64,000 nucleotides of DNA from Paramecium sonneborni (taxonomy: Eukaryota; Ciliophora; Oligohymenophorea; Peniculida; Parameciidae). Every line of letters begins with the position of its first letter. Position 1 is the stretch's first letter. This document shows positions 48,424 to 58,739 of the stretch, in pieces. The notes under the pieces were generated by a model. The model was not told the origin of the DNA and made no database searches. It was given only the letters and a program-made list of their open reading frames with translations. The translations under genes were made by a program, and so were the position numbers. The DNA is taken from the NCBI GenBank assembly GCA_905182985.1, contig CAJJDN010000049.1, forward strand, positions 1 through 64,000, given 5' to 3'.

Positions 48424-49682
48424 AATCATATAAAAATAAAATAATAATATTAATATGTCATTTTTTACTATTTATAATCTTAAAAGAATTATATATGGAT
48501 TTTTCTAAAAGTATAAGAAATATTTAAAACTCTTTTGTTAAACAAAAACGTGAATTTATATAAATAATTTTGAATCTCAATTTTTTGTAGTAAGCAAAAT
48601 TAGAATTGCTTCAAGTTTTCTAGCTCATTTTAAATCTTGTTCAAAACTAATTACATAAAAAACATATATATGTTTCATTTAATTGAAATCTATTGAACTT
48701 CTCATTCTATTTAATCATCCAAAATCCATCATTGACCCTAAAATTTTGTAGTAATTATCCTATATTTTATAGGTTTGTTTTTATATATACATTTAGATTG
48801 CATATTTTACATTTGTGTCAAAATCATTTATTCCTTTCTAAAATTATGTATTGATTTATGCTTTTAGAGAATTAGATGAAATTTCAATAGTTCAAAGATT
48901 TTAAAATCCATTCATCTTAACACTACTTAAATTATTTGATCTATGAAGAAAAGTTATTTTCCTTTTATTTAAGTATGTCAGAATATTATGACAAAATAAT
49001 CATCGAACTAATCAAATATTTAAAAATTTTTAATTTAGATTTTCAAAAATGAGACTCTTTTTTCACATCATAAATTGTATAATTAAAATTTATTGGTATC
49101 TAGAGATCTTTCTATATTTCTCTTAAATTTAATTTACAAAAGTTAATGACTTAATCATTAAAATCAATTATATAAAAAGATTTTATAAAACGTAATCAAA
49201 AAAATAAATATATTTTTAATAAATTATTCATTTATAAACAGATAAAAATAACATTTATATTCATTTTATTTTAAAACAATTACATAAAAAAAGAAATTAA
49301 AAGGTTTTTACTGCAAGCATAAGTTAAAAATAAAATAGTTACATAATTAAGTAATATAATAATAATTTTAAAAACCCTTAACTCTTATTAATAATACTGT
49401 ATATATCAACTAATTGAAGTTTAAATTTCAATAAATTTGATATTACTATTAATTTCAAGTATTTGATAATCAATGCTTATTATTTTATGCAATATTTATT
49501 TAATTTAGCAACATTAATATAAATCAATTAATCATTTAAGTTTAATTTTAAAATCATCTTATTAATTACATTATTATCCATACATAATTTGTTAACTATA
49601 AAAAAAACATGTAAAATTCAAATATAATAGAGAGCTAAGATTTTTTGATATAAAAATAATTTATAAAATTAATTATTTTTAA
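48424..49682. other. Long intergenic stretch with kinase remnant
   Basis: AT-rich. Apart from the kinase-like piece at about 48866-48945 no coding frame was recognised. The 49200-49680 part is nearly featureless poly-A/T-rich sequence upstream of the 3' end of the next minus-strand gene. Confidence 0.55.
48866..48945 (+). pseudogene. Protein-kinase N-lobe fragment
   Basis: The plus-strand frame reads RELDEISIVQRFQNPFILTL followed by LKLFDL and then TGA. This is the helix C/beta-4 pattern of Ser/Thr kinases ('E...I...L.HPFI..L...F'). No glycine loop, catalytic loop or DFG was found around it, so it is a relic. Confidence 0.45.
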
Positions 49683-50606
49683 TCACTCAAAAGGTTCGAA
49701 AAATCTTCTATTTCCTGTTTTAGTGGCAATCATTAATTTATCATATTCATCCATATGTTCTTCTGTAGGTTGATAAATCCATTTAGCTTCAATATCAACT
49801 TCTTATCTACTATCTTCAGTCAGTAAATGAATCATGTATTGCTTATAATAAACCATCAACCATTCATCATCTTTTTATCCACTTATTTAAGGTTTTCCAT
49901 AAGTTCCTATACCTAAATGATGTTGTCTTTTTAGATTCAAAATTCCTCTCTATTCAGGTCCAGCATTCATTGCTTCAATTCCTAATTCTAAATTTTATTT
50001 TTTTATTTCTTCTTATTCTTTTTGATATTAGACCATAAATCCTTTAATTAATTCTTTACAAACTTTCCATCCATGATTGCTTGAATACATAGTTCCGACA
50101 ATACCATATCTTTAAGGTAATTCTTTTCCATACTCTTCTAAATCATAATGTACAATATCTTTTATTTAATTTATCTCAATTATTTTAGAATATCGATACT
50201 TCTAAAAAAGAAATTAATTTATATATGTCCAATTATTGATTAGGATCAAATAATATTTCTTTTTATTGCACAAGTTCACCTTGTAATCCCCAAACTGTTC
50301 CTTTATCAGGTCTATCGACAACTTTTTCATAATAAGGATCATCTCCATCAAATAATACCGTTTCTTTAATTAAATTAATATCAGGTTTATTTGAATCTTT
50401 AAGAATTTAGTCTTATTTTAATTAAACATCATTTATATCTCCAATCACATCTAATTATCAAGACAGTTTATACCATCATCATCATTTTTATTTTCATAAG
50501 ACATTGAAAATTATTGAGAAGCTTCCTAAGTCTTTTTTAATTTATTTATAACCCTAATATTTCTTGCCATTGAAAATATTGTTCGGAAATTAACACATCT
50601 AAACAT
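49683..50606 (-). CDS. Probable mitochondrial protein of unknown family (291 residues)
   Basis: The N-terminus MFRCVNFRTIFSMARNIRVIN is arginine-rich and acid-free, like a mitochondrial targeting peptide. The rest is soluble and well ordered in appearance, with blocks DDPYYEKVVDRPDKGTVWG, GIVGTMYSSNHGWKVCKEL and ILNLKRQHHLGIGTYGKPQ. Introns 50451-50473 and 50175-50199; the second is needed to read SFLE|INQIKDIVHYDLEEYG. A later ATG at 50570 would remove part of the presequence. Possibly a mitoribosomal or respiratory-complex accessory subunit; I cannot assign it. Confidence 0.82.
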
Positions 50607-50694
50607 TTTTCTAAAAATTAAATAAAAAAATTATTTTATAATATATGGTAAAACTAATAAGTATTTTTTAAGAAAATTTTACAAATATAATCTT

Positions 50695-52959
50695 ATAAAG
50701 AATTGGCAAATAATATTCCTTGACATATTCATCTAAAAAGGAAGCATTATTATTTTAATATTTTTATTATGCTAATTACATTATCATTTAATGATAAAAT
50801 TAGACTTTAACTTGATTTTATTCAAAATTTGTTTTAAAATAAATTATTATATCTATCAAAAAGATTAAAATTATGAACTTTAAAAGATGTTATCTTTTAT
50901 ACATTAAAATATAATGTCATTAAAAAAATTATTATTATTTTGAATAATATAAGATTTATTTTTATTCAATAAATTATCTTATTAGTAATTAATTTGAATC
51001 TTTATCCCATGTTATTAAATATTTTCCATTTTAGGATAATGTTCCAACAACAAATCCATCTGAATCTGAATTTTAATTTATAGATTATTCTAATTTACAA
51101 TCAATATTAGAAAATGAAGATGTGTTGAAAAAAAAACTTGAAATATTTACATTGTATCCATTTTTTGAAATAAGAATTTGTTTTGAATCATTATAGATCT
51201 ATGGAAAACGCTATTAACAAGTTTATGATCCTCCTTGAATCACAATTTATTTTGATTTAATAAATTATTTAGTTTTGTGTTGAATGTACACATTCTTCAA
51301 ATCTCCTGGTTGGTTAAAATACAAAATTTCTATTGTTAATGAAACTCAACCTAAATCCACAACAATATAAATTTATACTCTATTTAATTTACCATTTAAA
51401 TTTATCTATTTCTTCTATTATCTAAGTTTTGTTGTTTAGTCCACATGAGATCAATTTATTTCCTTCAGGATTTAATGATAATCCATTAATTTATTCTTTT
51501 GTTGCTATCGTTTATAAGCAAGACCAAAAGAGTTAAGTAGATGTGCTACATAGATACCAGAACTTAATAGTCTTATCATAGGAACAATTTATATTAAGAT
51601 CTTCAGATTTAGAACGAATTATTAAACAGTAAATTTAGCTTCAAATAATTAAATTAGTATGTTTAGAATTAGAAATAAAATGGGTTCTCGATTAAAAAAA
51701 TTTACAGTAGTTATTTATATAGAATGTTATTTTCTAATATTTTGTAAATGCTTTAATAATTCATTTTTGCACTAGAACACTTTTATAGTAGAATCATTTG
51801 CAACTAATAAGAGAATATTATTTTAANATAAAGAATTGGCAAATAATATTCCTTGACATATTCATCTAAAAAGGAAGCATTATTATTTTAATATTTTTAT
51901 TATGCTAATTACATTATCATTTAATGATAAAATTAGACTTTAACTTGATTTTATTCAAAATTTGTTTTAAAATAAATTATTATATCTATCAAAAAGATTA
52001 AAATTATGAACTTTAAAAGATGTTATCTTTTATACATTAAAATATAATGTCATTAAAAAAATTATTATTATTTTGAATAATATAAGATTTATTTTTATTC
52101 AATAAATTATCTTATTAGTAATTAATTTGAATCTTTATCCCATGTTATTAAATATTTTCCATTTTAGGATAATGTTCCAACAACAAATCCATCTGAATCT
52201 GAATTTTAATTTATAGATTATTCTAATTTACAATCAATATTAGAAAATGAAGATGTGTTGAAAAAAAAACTTGAAATATTTACATTGTATCCATTTTTTG
52301 AAATAAGAATTTGTTTTGAATCATTATAGATCTATGGAAAACGCTATTAACAAGTTTATGATCCTCCTTGAATCACAATTTATTTTGATTTAATAAATTA
52401 TTTAGTTTTGTGTTGAATGTACACATTCTTCAAATCTCCTGGTTGGTTAAAATACAAAATTTCTATTGTTAATGAAACTCAACCTAAATCCACAACAATA
52501 TAAATTTATACTCTATTTAATTTACCATTTAAATTTATCTATTTCTTCTATTATCTAAGTTTTGTTGTTTAGTCCACATGAGATCAATTTATTTCCTTCA
52601 GGATTTAATGATAATCCATTAATTTATTCTTTTGTTGCTATCGTTTATAAGCAAGACCAAAAGAGTTAAGTAGATGTGCTACATAGATACCAGAACTTAA
52701 TAGTCTTATCATAGGAACAATTTATATTAAGATCTTCAGATTTAGAACGAATTATTAAACAGTAAATTTAGCTTCAAATAATTAAATTAGTATGTTTAGA
52801 ATTAGAAATAAAATGGGTTCTCGATTAAAAAAATTTACAGTAGTTATTTATATAGAATGTTATTTTCTAATATTTTGTAAATGCTTTAATAATTCATTTT
52901 TGCACTAGAACACTTTTATAGTAGAATCATTTGCAACTAATAAGAGAATATTATTTTAA
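50695..52959. repeat. 1132-bp exact direct repeat across a single N (assembly overlap 1)
   Basis: Bases 50695-51826 are repeated at 51828-52959 (offset 1133), separated by one N at 51827. Sampled stretches along both copies and both ends match exactly. The pattern 'X N X' is what results when two contigs with overlapping ends are placed side by side instead of merged. It probably does not exist in the cell. Confidence 0.9.
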
Positions 52960-53015
52960 TTTATAGCTATTGCAGAACAGGAATTTCATTATTGATAAGT
53001 CATTTAAGGTTGTAC
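50985..53015 (-). pseudogene. WD40 pseudogene related to the gene at 40294-41304
   Basis: On the minus strand, copy 2 of the repeat plus its right flank contain, in shifting frames, SAIAINQNNILLLVANDSTI, then NCSYDKTIKFW...WSCLQTIATKEQINGLSLNPEGNKLISCG, then GGSQTCQQRFPQIYNDSKQILISKNG and GTLSQNGKYLITWDKD. These align block by block with the intact WD40 protein (AIAINFDNSIVLLSAGTKI; SSDKSIKFW...WSCFQTINKHTSDIFGMSINEEGNRLLSCA; NNSKQILICKNG; GTLSQDGQYFITW). Frameshifts and TGAs break it. Copy 1 of the assembly repeat carries the C-terminal two thirds again. Confidence 0.8.
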
Positions 53016-54443
53016 TCATAAACTAATGATTTTGAAAGATCTTATCTTTATCTTATTTTTTTTCTATCCCATAAATAAAAATTAATAAATTGAACGAATT
53101 GAAAATTATTTTTCTAATTTAGAAAAATGTAAATATCATATCCAGAGATTAAATATATGATTTAGATATGGAATTCACAAAAAGAATATATATGCTTATT
53201 TAATTTTACTAGAGATTATAAATTAAATCATATAACAAAAATAAATGGAAGATTATTCAATGATTATTCATCTAATTAAGAGTAATCGATCTGGTAAAAA
53301 GATTAATGAAGCTTTAAAAAGTTGGTTGATAAATGTGTTATATTTGAGTCTGAAAGATGGGAATCAAATATAATAATAATTAAGAATATGTATCAACTTA
53401 TTAAAAGTTATAAACCATGTTTTGAATTCTCAAATCGGAGGATCGGCATTTTCAAAATTAAGTCTATTTAAAAATAAGGCTTGATTGGATATCTTGGGTT
53501 TTCATCAAAAATAGCAATTCCGAAATTGTATAGTATCATCATATGAGTTGAAAAATTATACCGTGAATGAAATAAATTAATTTATTAAAAAAAATCTTGT
53601 ATTAATAAGTTGAGAATTGCAGAAAGTGTTTCAGATAATATTGGAAACTAATCTCGGTTTCATGAGGAATCATATTTAAACAAAGCATATTTCTTTGCTT
53701 AAAAATGAATAATAATACCAAGAATATAATCATGGAGGGCTAAATTATGACTATATGTCATAATCTTCAAAATATTTAAGATGTATTTCTTTTAATATGG
53801 TTTTACAACTAGCTGAGTTTTGATTTCATTAATTATGAGCTGAATATTAACCTAAAATACAATCATTTCTAAGTCACAATTAATTAGAATAAAAATTTTT
53901 ATTTTAAGATTTTATTTCAGAAATCACAGATAAAATTTTTAATGATGAAAATTTACACAATCTTAAGCTTTGTTTCTAAGGATTAAGGAATACAAAATTA
54001 AATGAAGATGGACTATTTCAAAAATACTCTAGGGACTGAATTTATTTGCATTCGTTGCAAAGAGCTCTCGATTGAAGAAATTATTTTCTAAAAAAAGTTT
54101 TTTTTATAAATAACTGTCTTCTTTAATTATTAAGCATAATTTGGATTAGTAATAGACTATACGACATATATAGTTTTAATATATCGCCTAGAACTCAATT
54201 GATTTGAATGAATTAAAATCTTTCTAGACATCTGACAAAAAATATCATTTAGAAAATTCTATGAAGAATTTCTGAATCAGAAAATTATTCTGATTCAGAA
54301 ATTCTTCAAAGAATTTCTAAAATATTTCTATTAAGACATTATTTTCAAAGGAAAGGTATTCAATTTCAATCTTTGAAAATACAATATAATAATATAATGA
54401 TTCAATGATTCATATATAATAGGTTTTTTTTCTTAATAAATTT
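53016..54443. other. Region with only fragmentary frames
   Basis: No intact gene recognised. A plus-strand frame at about 53310-53545 reads SFKKLVDKCVIFESERWESN...KNMYQLIKSYKPCFEFSNRR, looking like a remnant; it is interrupted by TGAs on both sides. The perfect hairpin at 54262-54308 lies near the right end. Confidence 0.5.
54262..54308. repeat. Perfect 21-bp inverted repeat (hairpin)
   Basis: Arms 54262-54282 and 54288-54308 are exact reverse complements with a 5-base loop; the core is GAAGAATTTCTGAATCAG. The same element appears in the assembly duplicate at 55738-55784. It lies about 135 bases beyond the stop codon of the small minus-strand gene at 54444-55132, so it could form a structure in the 3' flank. 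Confidence 0.85.
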
Positions 54444-55132
54444 TCATTCTTCCATTTCTATAGTTTCTAATGGTATTTCTTTCAACAAATCACAAGGAGC
54501 CAATACATCAAAAACAACTCCCTCTATTTCTACATTGTATTAGTATTTTGAACCTAAATTAGTGTATATAAAATACAATTTGGATTATATTTAATTAAAT
54601 ATAGCGAAGGATTTAGAGGAATCAAGCTAATCTTCATCTTTGTTTGTTATATCAAGCTCTATCTTGCATTACTTTTGAAGACATGATGTACTAAATAGAG
54701 ATTTCATAAAAGTATATTAATTTAAATAAATTGTTAAAGAGCAGAATTAATATTAATCTTCTTTAGAACATTTTAGGATTCTGGATTAAATTAAAGAAAA
54801 GTAATTATTAATTAAGAAGTTCAAAGTTTTATATTTAAAGTTTAATATAATCAGTTCCTACAGAGAACATTTTTAAGCTAATCCAAACTTGAATTCAATT
54901 ATGAAAACTATATTTTAAATACATTCAGCATATTGATTCTTAATTAAATTTAGATTTAATTATTTTTTTGATTGATTTCTTCTTATTAAATATCTGATTG
55001 GAAATCTTAAATTATGATAAACTCCATATCGATTTCACATGACAAAAGAGCTTTTTGATTTGAGAATTTGAAATTTGGATATCCTAGCTAGTTTTAAGAA
55101 CAATCTTCATGATTTATAAATTTTACTCCCAT
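54444..55132 (-). pseudogene. Small soluble protein gene, frame broken (copy 1)
   Basis: It begins MGVKFINHEDCSQNQLGYPN at 55132 and is open through SQLNSSLDQLKNVLCRN. The coding sense then shifts by one base (VGTDYIKLQIQNFELLNQQ) and shifts back (CSKEDQYQFCSLTIYLNQ...), ending IPLETIEMEE at TGA 54444-54446. No short GT...AG intron fixes both changes. So it is either a recent pseudogene or the sequence has compensating indels at two A-runs (AAAAATG and AAAATG). Family unknown. Confidence 0.5.
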
Positions 55133-55160
55133 AAATACCAAATACAGCTATCATAAAATA

Positions 55161-55689
55161 NNNNNNNNNNNNNNNNNNNNNNNNNNNNNNNNNNNNNNNN
55201 NNNNNNNNNNNNNNNNNNNNNNNNNNNNNNNNNNNNNNNNNNNNNNNNNNNNNNNNNNNNNNNNNNNNNNNNNNNNNNNNNNNNNNNNNNNNNNNNNNNN
55301 NNNNNNNNNNNNNNNNNNNNNNNNNNNNNNNNNNNNNNNNNNNNNNNNNNNNNNNNNNNNNNNNNNNNNNNNNNNNNNNNNNNNNNNNNNNNNNNNNNNN
55401 NNNNNNNNNNNNNNNNNNNNNNNNNNNNNNNNNNNNNNNNNNNNNNNNNNNNNNNNNNNNNNNNNNNNNNNNNNNNNNNNNNNNNNNNNNNNNNNNNNNN
55501 NNNNNNNNNNNNNNNNNNNNNNNNNNNNNNNNNNNNNNNNNNNNNNNNNNNNNNNNNNNNNNNNNNNNNNNNNNNNNNNNNNNNNNNNNNNNNNNNNNNN
55601 NNNNNNNNNNNNNNNNNNNNNNNNNNNNNNNNNNNNNNNNNNNNNNNNNNNNNNNNNNNNNNNNNNNNNNNNNNNNNNNNNNNNNNNNN
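55161..55689. other. Assembly gap (529 Ns)
   Basis: Unsequenced gap. Frames reported through it are meaningless. Both flanks are copies of the same 947-bp sequence, so the true gap may be zero or negative. Confidence 0.97.
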
Positions 55690-55919
55690 TAAAATCTTTC
55701 TAGACATCTGACAAAAAATATCATTTAGAAAATTCTATGAAGAATTTCTGAATCAGAAAATTATTCTGATTCAGAAATTCTTCAAAGAATTTCTAAAATA
55801 TTTCTATTAAGACATTATTTTCAAAGGAAAGGTATTCAATTTCAATCTTTGAAAATACAATATAATAATATAATGATTCAATGATTCATATATAATAGGT
55901 TTTTTTTCTTAATAAATTT

Positions 55920-56608
55920 TCATTCTTCCATTTCTATAGTTTCTAATGGTATTTCTTTCAACAAATCACAAGGAGCCAATACATCAAAAACAACTCCCTC
56001 TATTTCTACATTGTATTAGTATTTTGAACCTAAATTAGTGTATATAAAATACAATTTGGATTATATTTAATTAAATATAGCGAAGGATTTAGAGGAATCA
56101 AGCTAATCTTCATCTTTGTTTGTTATATCAAGCTCTATCTTGCATTACTTTTGAAGACATGATGTACTAAATAGAGATTTCATAAAAGTATATTAATTTA
56201 AATAAATTGTTAAAGAGCAGAATTAATATTAATCTTCTTTAGAACATTTTAGGATTCTGGATTAAATTAAAGAAAAGTAATTATTAATTAAGAAGTTCAA
56301 AGTTTTATATTTAAAGTTTAATATAATCAGTTCCTACAGAGAACATTTTTAAGCTAATCCAAACTTGAATTCAATTATGAAAACTATATTTTAAATACAT
56401 TCAGCATATTGATTCTTAATTAAATTTAGATTTAATTATTTTTTTGATTGATTTCTTCTTATTAAATATCTGATTGGAAATCTTAAATTATGATAAACTC
56501 CATATCGATTTCACATGACAAAAGAGCTTTTTGATTTGAGAATTTGAAATTTGGATATCCTAGCTAGTTTTAAGAACAATCTTCATGATTTATAAATTTT
56601 ACTCCCAT
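55920..56608 (-). pseudogene. Small soluble protein gene, frame broken (copy 2)
   Basis: The assembly duplicate of 54444-55132, with the same start (MGVKFINHEDC), the same two frame changes and the same end (TIEMEE). The frame changes being identical in both copies means that they were in the common read data rather than random errors of one contig, or that the copies share reads. Confidence 0.5.
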
Positions 56609-57458
56609 AAATACCAAATACAGCTATCATAAAATAAGTATAGTTCTTAAAACACTGCTATAATTGCATTTAAACATTACTTCTCAATTGTTTAATTCTT
56701 TGAATTTAGTTTATCACTTACCTTACATAACAAAAAAAACTAATTTCTATATCATCTTATTATTATTATTTCTTTGATAATTTTATCTCGTTCATTTATC
56801 TTGCTAATATTAATCATTGAAATTTATTTATGGATATCCACTAATTTACAACAATTATCCAATTACTCTTGAAGAAGCAATTATTATAAAGAAAAACCAC
56901 TCTTTAATTACTGAAAATGTCTATTACAAAAGATAATAGACTTTAAGGTTCTATTTAAAGTATTAGTTCATTTTGAATAAACATTATTAATCGTCTTTAT
57001 GTAAAAAGAAGAACTAATAGAGAAATCTTTAATTTTAATACTCATTTGATTAACTCATATGAGGTAATAATGTAGACCTTATTAAATAATGTATTAACAA
57101 TAGTAAAATATAAAGTTTTAGAACATACTCAGTAATTAATATTTATTATGAAAAATAATACTAATTAATTTATTATTATATTACCTTGGTAGATTTATAA
57201 AAATAAAGCAATTCTTATTGAAAATAAATAAAAAATAATTTATATTAATAAATCTTATTAAATTTAATTTCAAGGATCTCTAATTCTCATTAATAAAATA
57301 AGTATCTTAAGCAATTAGCCAAGACATAAAATTTTGATGAAAATATAAGAGATTATTTTTTTCAAAGTGTAATTATCTTTAAATATAAATTTCTCTAAGT
57401 TTATGAGAATTTTTCTACACAATATTTTAATATAATATTAAAAAATTTTTAGTATATT
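56609..57458. other. Intergenic region, no gene recognised
   Basis: Very AT-rich with short open pieces only, for example a minus-strand piece MINISKINERDKIIKEI at about 56815 that is followed by TGA. Probably promoter of the small gene and 3' flank of the tubulin gene. Confidence 0.5.
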
Positions 57459-58739
57459 TCAATATTCATGATTCTAGTCAATATCATTAAGTGATTCATT
57501 GGTTTCTCCTCCAATATTACTATATTAATTCTCTAAGGCTGCTAATGATTCTCTTCCTTAATGAAATTCAGACTCTTCTAGACCTTCAGTAACATACCAA
57601 AAAACAAATGCTCGTTTTGCATGTAGTTTATCAAATTTGGCTCCTAATTATTAAAATCTACTAACAATTGAAGCATCATTTGAAAAGAATGTTCCAGTCT
57701 TTTTCATTTCTGCAAGTTCAGATAAGATTTAGTAATTTGATGATGTACATTAAAATATTCTTGGACTTTAATTAAAAAAATGTTCTAAATTTTAAAGAGT
57801 CAAATCAAATTTGCCAAAAAAATTGTTAACTTCTTTTTATCTAAATAATAAAGTTGTTGAAATATATTTAGAGTTTTTAGGGCATTAATAAAGTCTAGAC
57901 TCTTTGTTAGTGATATATTTGATAAATTCTCTTTGACTCAATTCTTTTCTTGAGTAATCATTTATTGAAGTCATTTTGGCATAAGATGGAATAAAATAAT
58001 GCATTTATGGATAAGGACACATATTAGCAAAGAACTTTGCATTATCTATACAATTAAATCTTCTTAAACCTGTATATGAACTAATAATCTAAGCAACCAA
58101 ATTATTTAGATGAGAATAATCTACAAAATCTAAATCTAATTGCTAATCAATGACTTTGTACATAGATTGATTATCGAACATTGTAATACTATTTAAAAAC
58201 TCTTTTGTCATTTCTATTGAAAACATTGCATTATAAATGTCAAGAACATTATTTGACATATCAGAAGATGGAAATATTATAAAACCATTCTTTTTTACCT
58301 TATTCCCATAATCAACTTATAATCTGCTTAATAATAAATCTGAGAATCCAGAACCAGTTCCCCCACTAATAGAAGTTGTTACAACAAATTAATCTAGTCG
58401 ATCCATTGTTTCAACTTACTTTCTAACATAATCTAATCCAATATCAACAATCTCTCTTCCTAAAGTATATGTACCACGAGCATAAATATTTGATGCATCC
58501 TCTTTTCCATGCAGAAATGAATTCTTCTTATATTTTATTTATTTATTCCTTTAAACTTCTTATATCATTCTGTTATCTAAATCAGCATAAAGTACTTAAG
58601 GATGATAATGATCATTCACTTATTAATATATGTAATTTTTCTAATTTGTCTCATTATGTTCCTTCTCATAAAGTTTCCATAATGCATCTCCAATCATTAC
58701 ACCTGCTCCTCCAATATGAACATGAAATGCAGAAGACAT
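57459..58739 (-). CDS. Divergent alpha-like tubulin
   Basis: A 426-residue, intronless tubulin. The N-terminus MSSAFHVHIGGAGVMIGDALWKLY corresponds to alpha-tubulin [24 protein letters not shown]. The GTP-binding loop is GGTGSGFSDLL. YARGTYTLGREIVDIGLD, QIISSYTGLRRF, NMCPYPQMHYFIPSYA, AKRAFVFWYVTEGLEESEF and HQGRESLAALE all align with alpha-tubulin positions. It is clearly divergent elsewhere and lacks the acidic EEGEEY tail, but still ends in Glu-Tyr. It is shorter than canonical alpha (about 450). Paramecium has minor tubulins (eta, theta, iota, kappa); this resembles the alpha-like kappa class, which I cannot confirm. Likely role: basal body or specialised cortical microtubules. Confidence 0.93.

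Larger units (their letters stand above)
54214..56636. repeat. 947-bp direct repeat flanking a 529-base N gap (assembly overlap 2)
   Basis: Bases 54214-55160 recur at 55690-56636 (offset 1476), on either side of the N run 55161-55689. As with the other three repeats, the copies match wherever compared and abut the gap exactly, which points to unmerged contig ends with an estimated-size gap. Confidence 0.88.

Noticed and set aside
55107..55724. Long minus-strand frames running through the N gap
   Set aside because: They are open only because the Ns cannot encode stops; the few real residues at the ends belong to different contigs.
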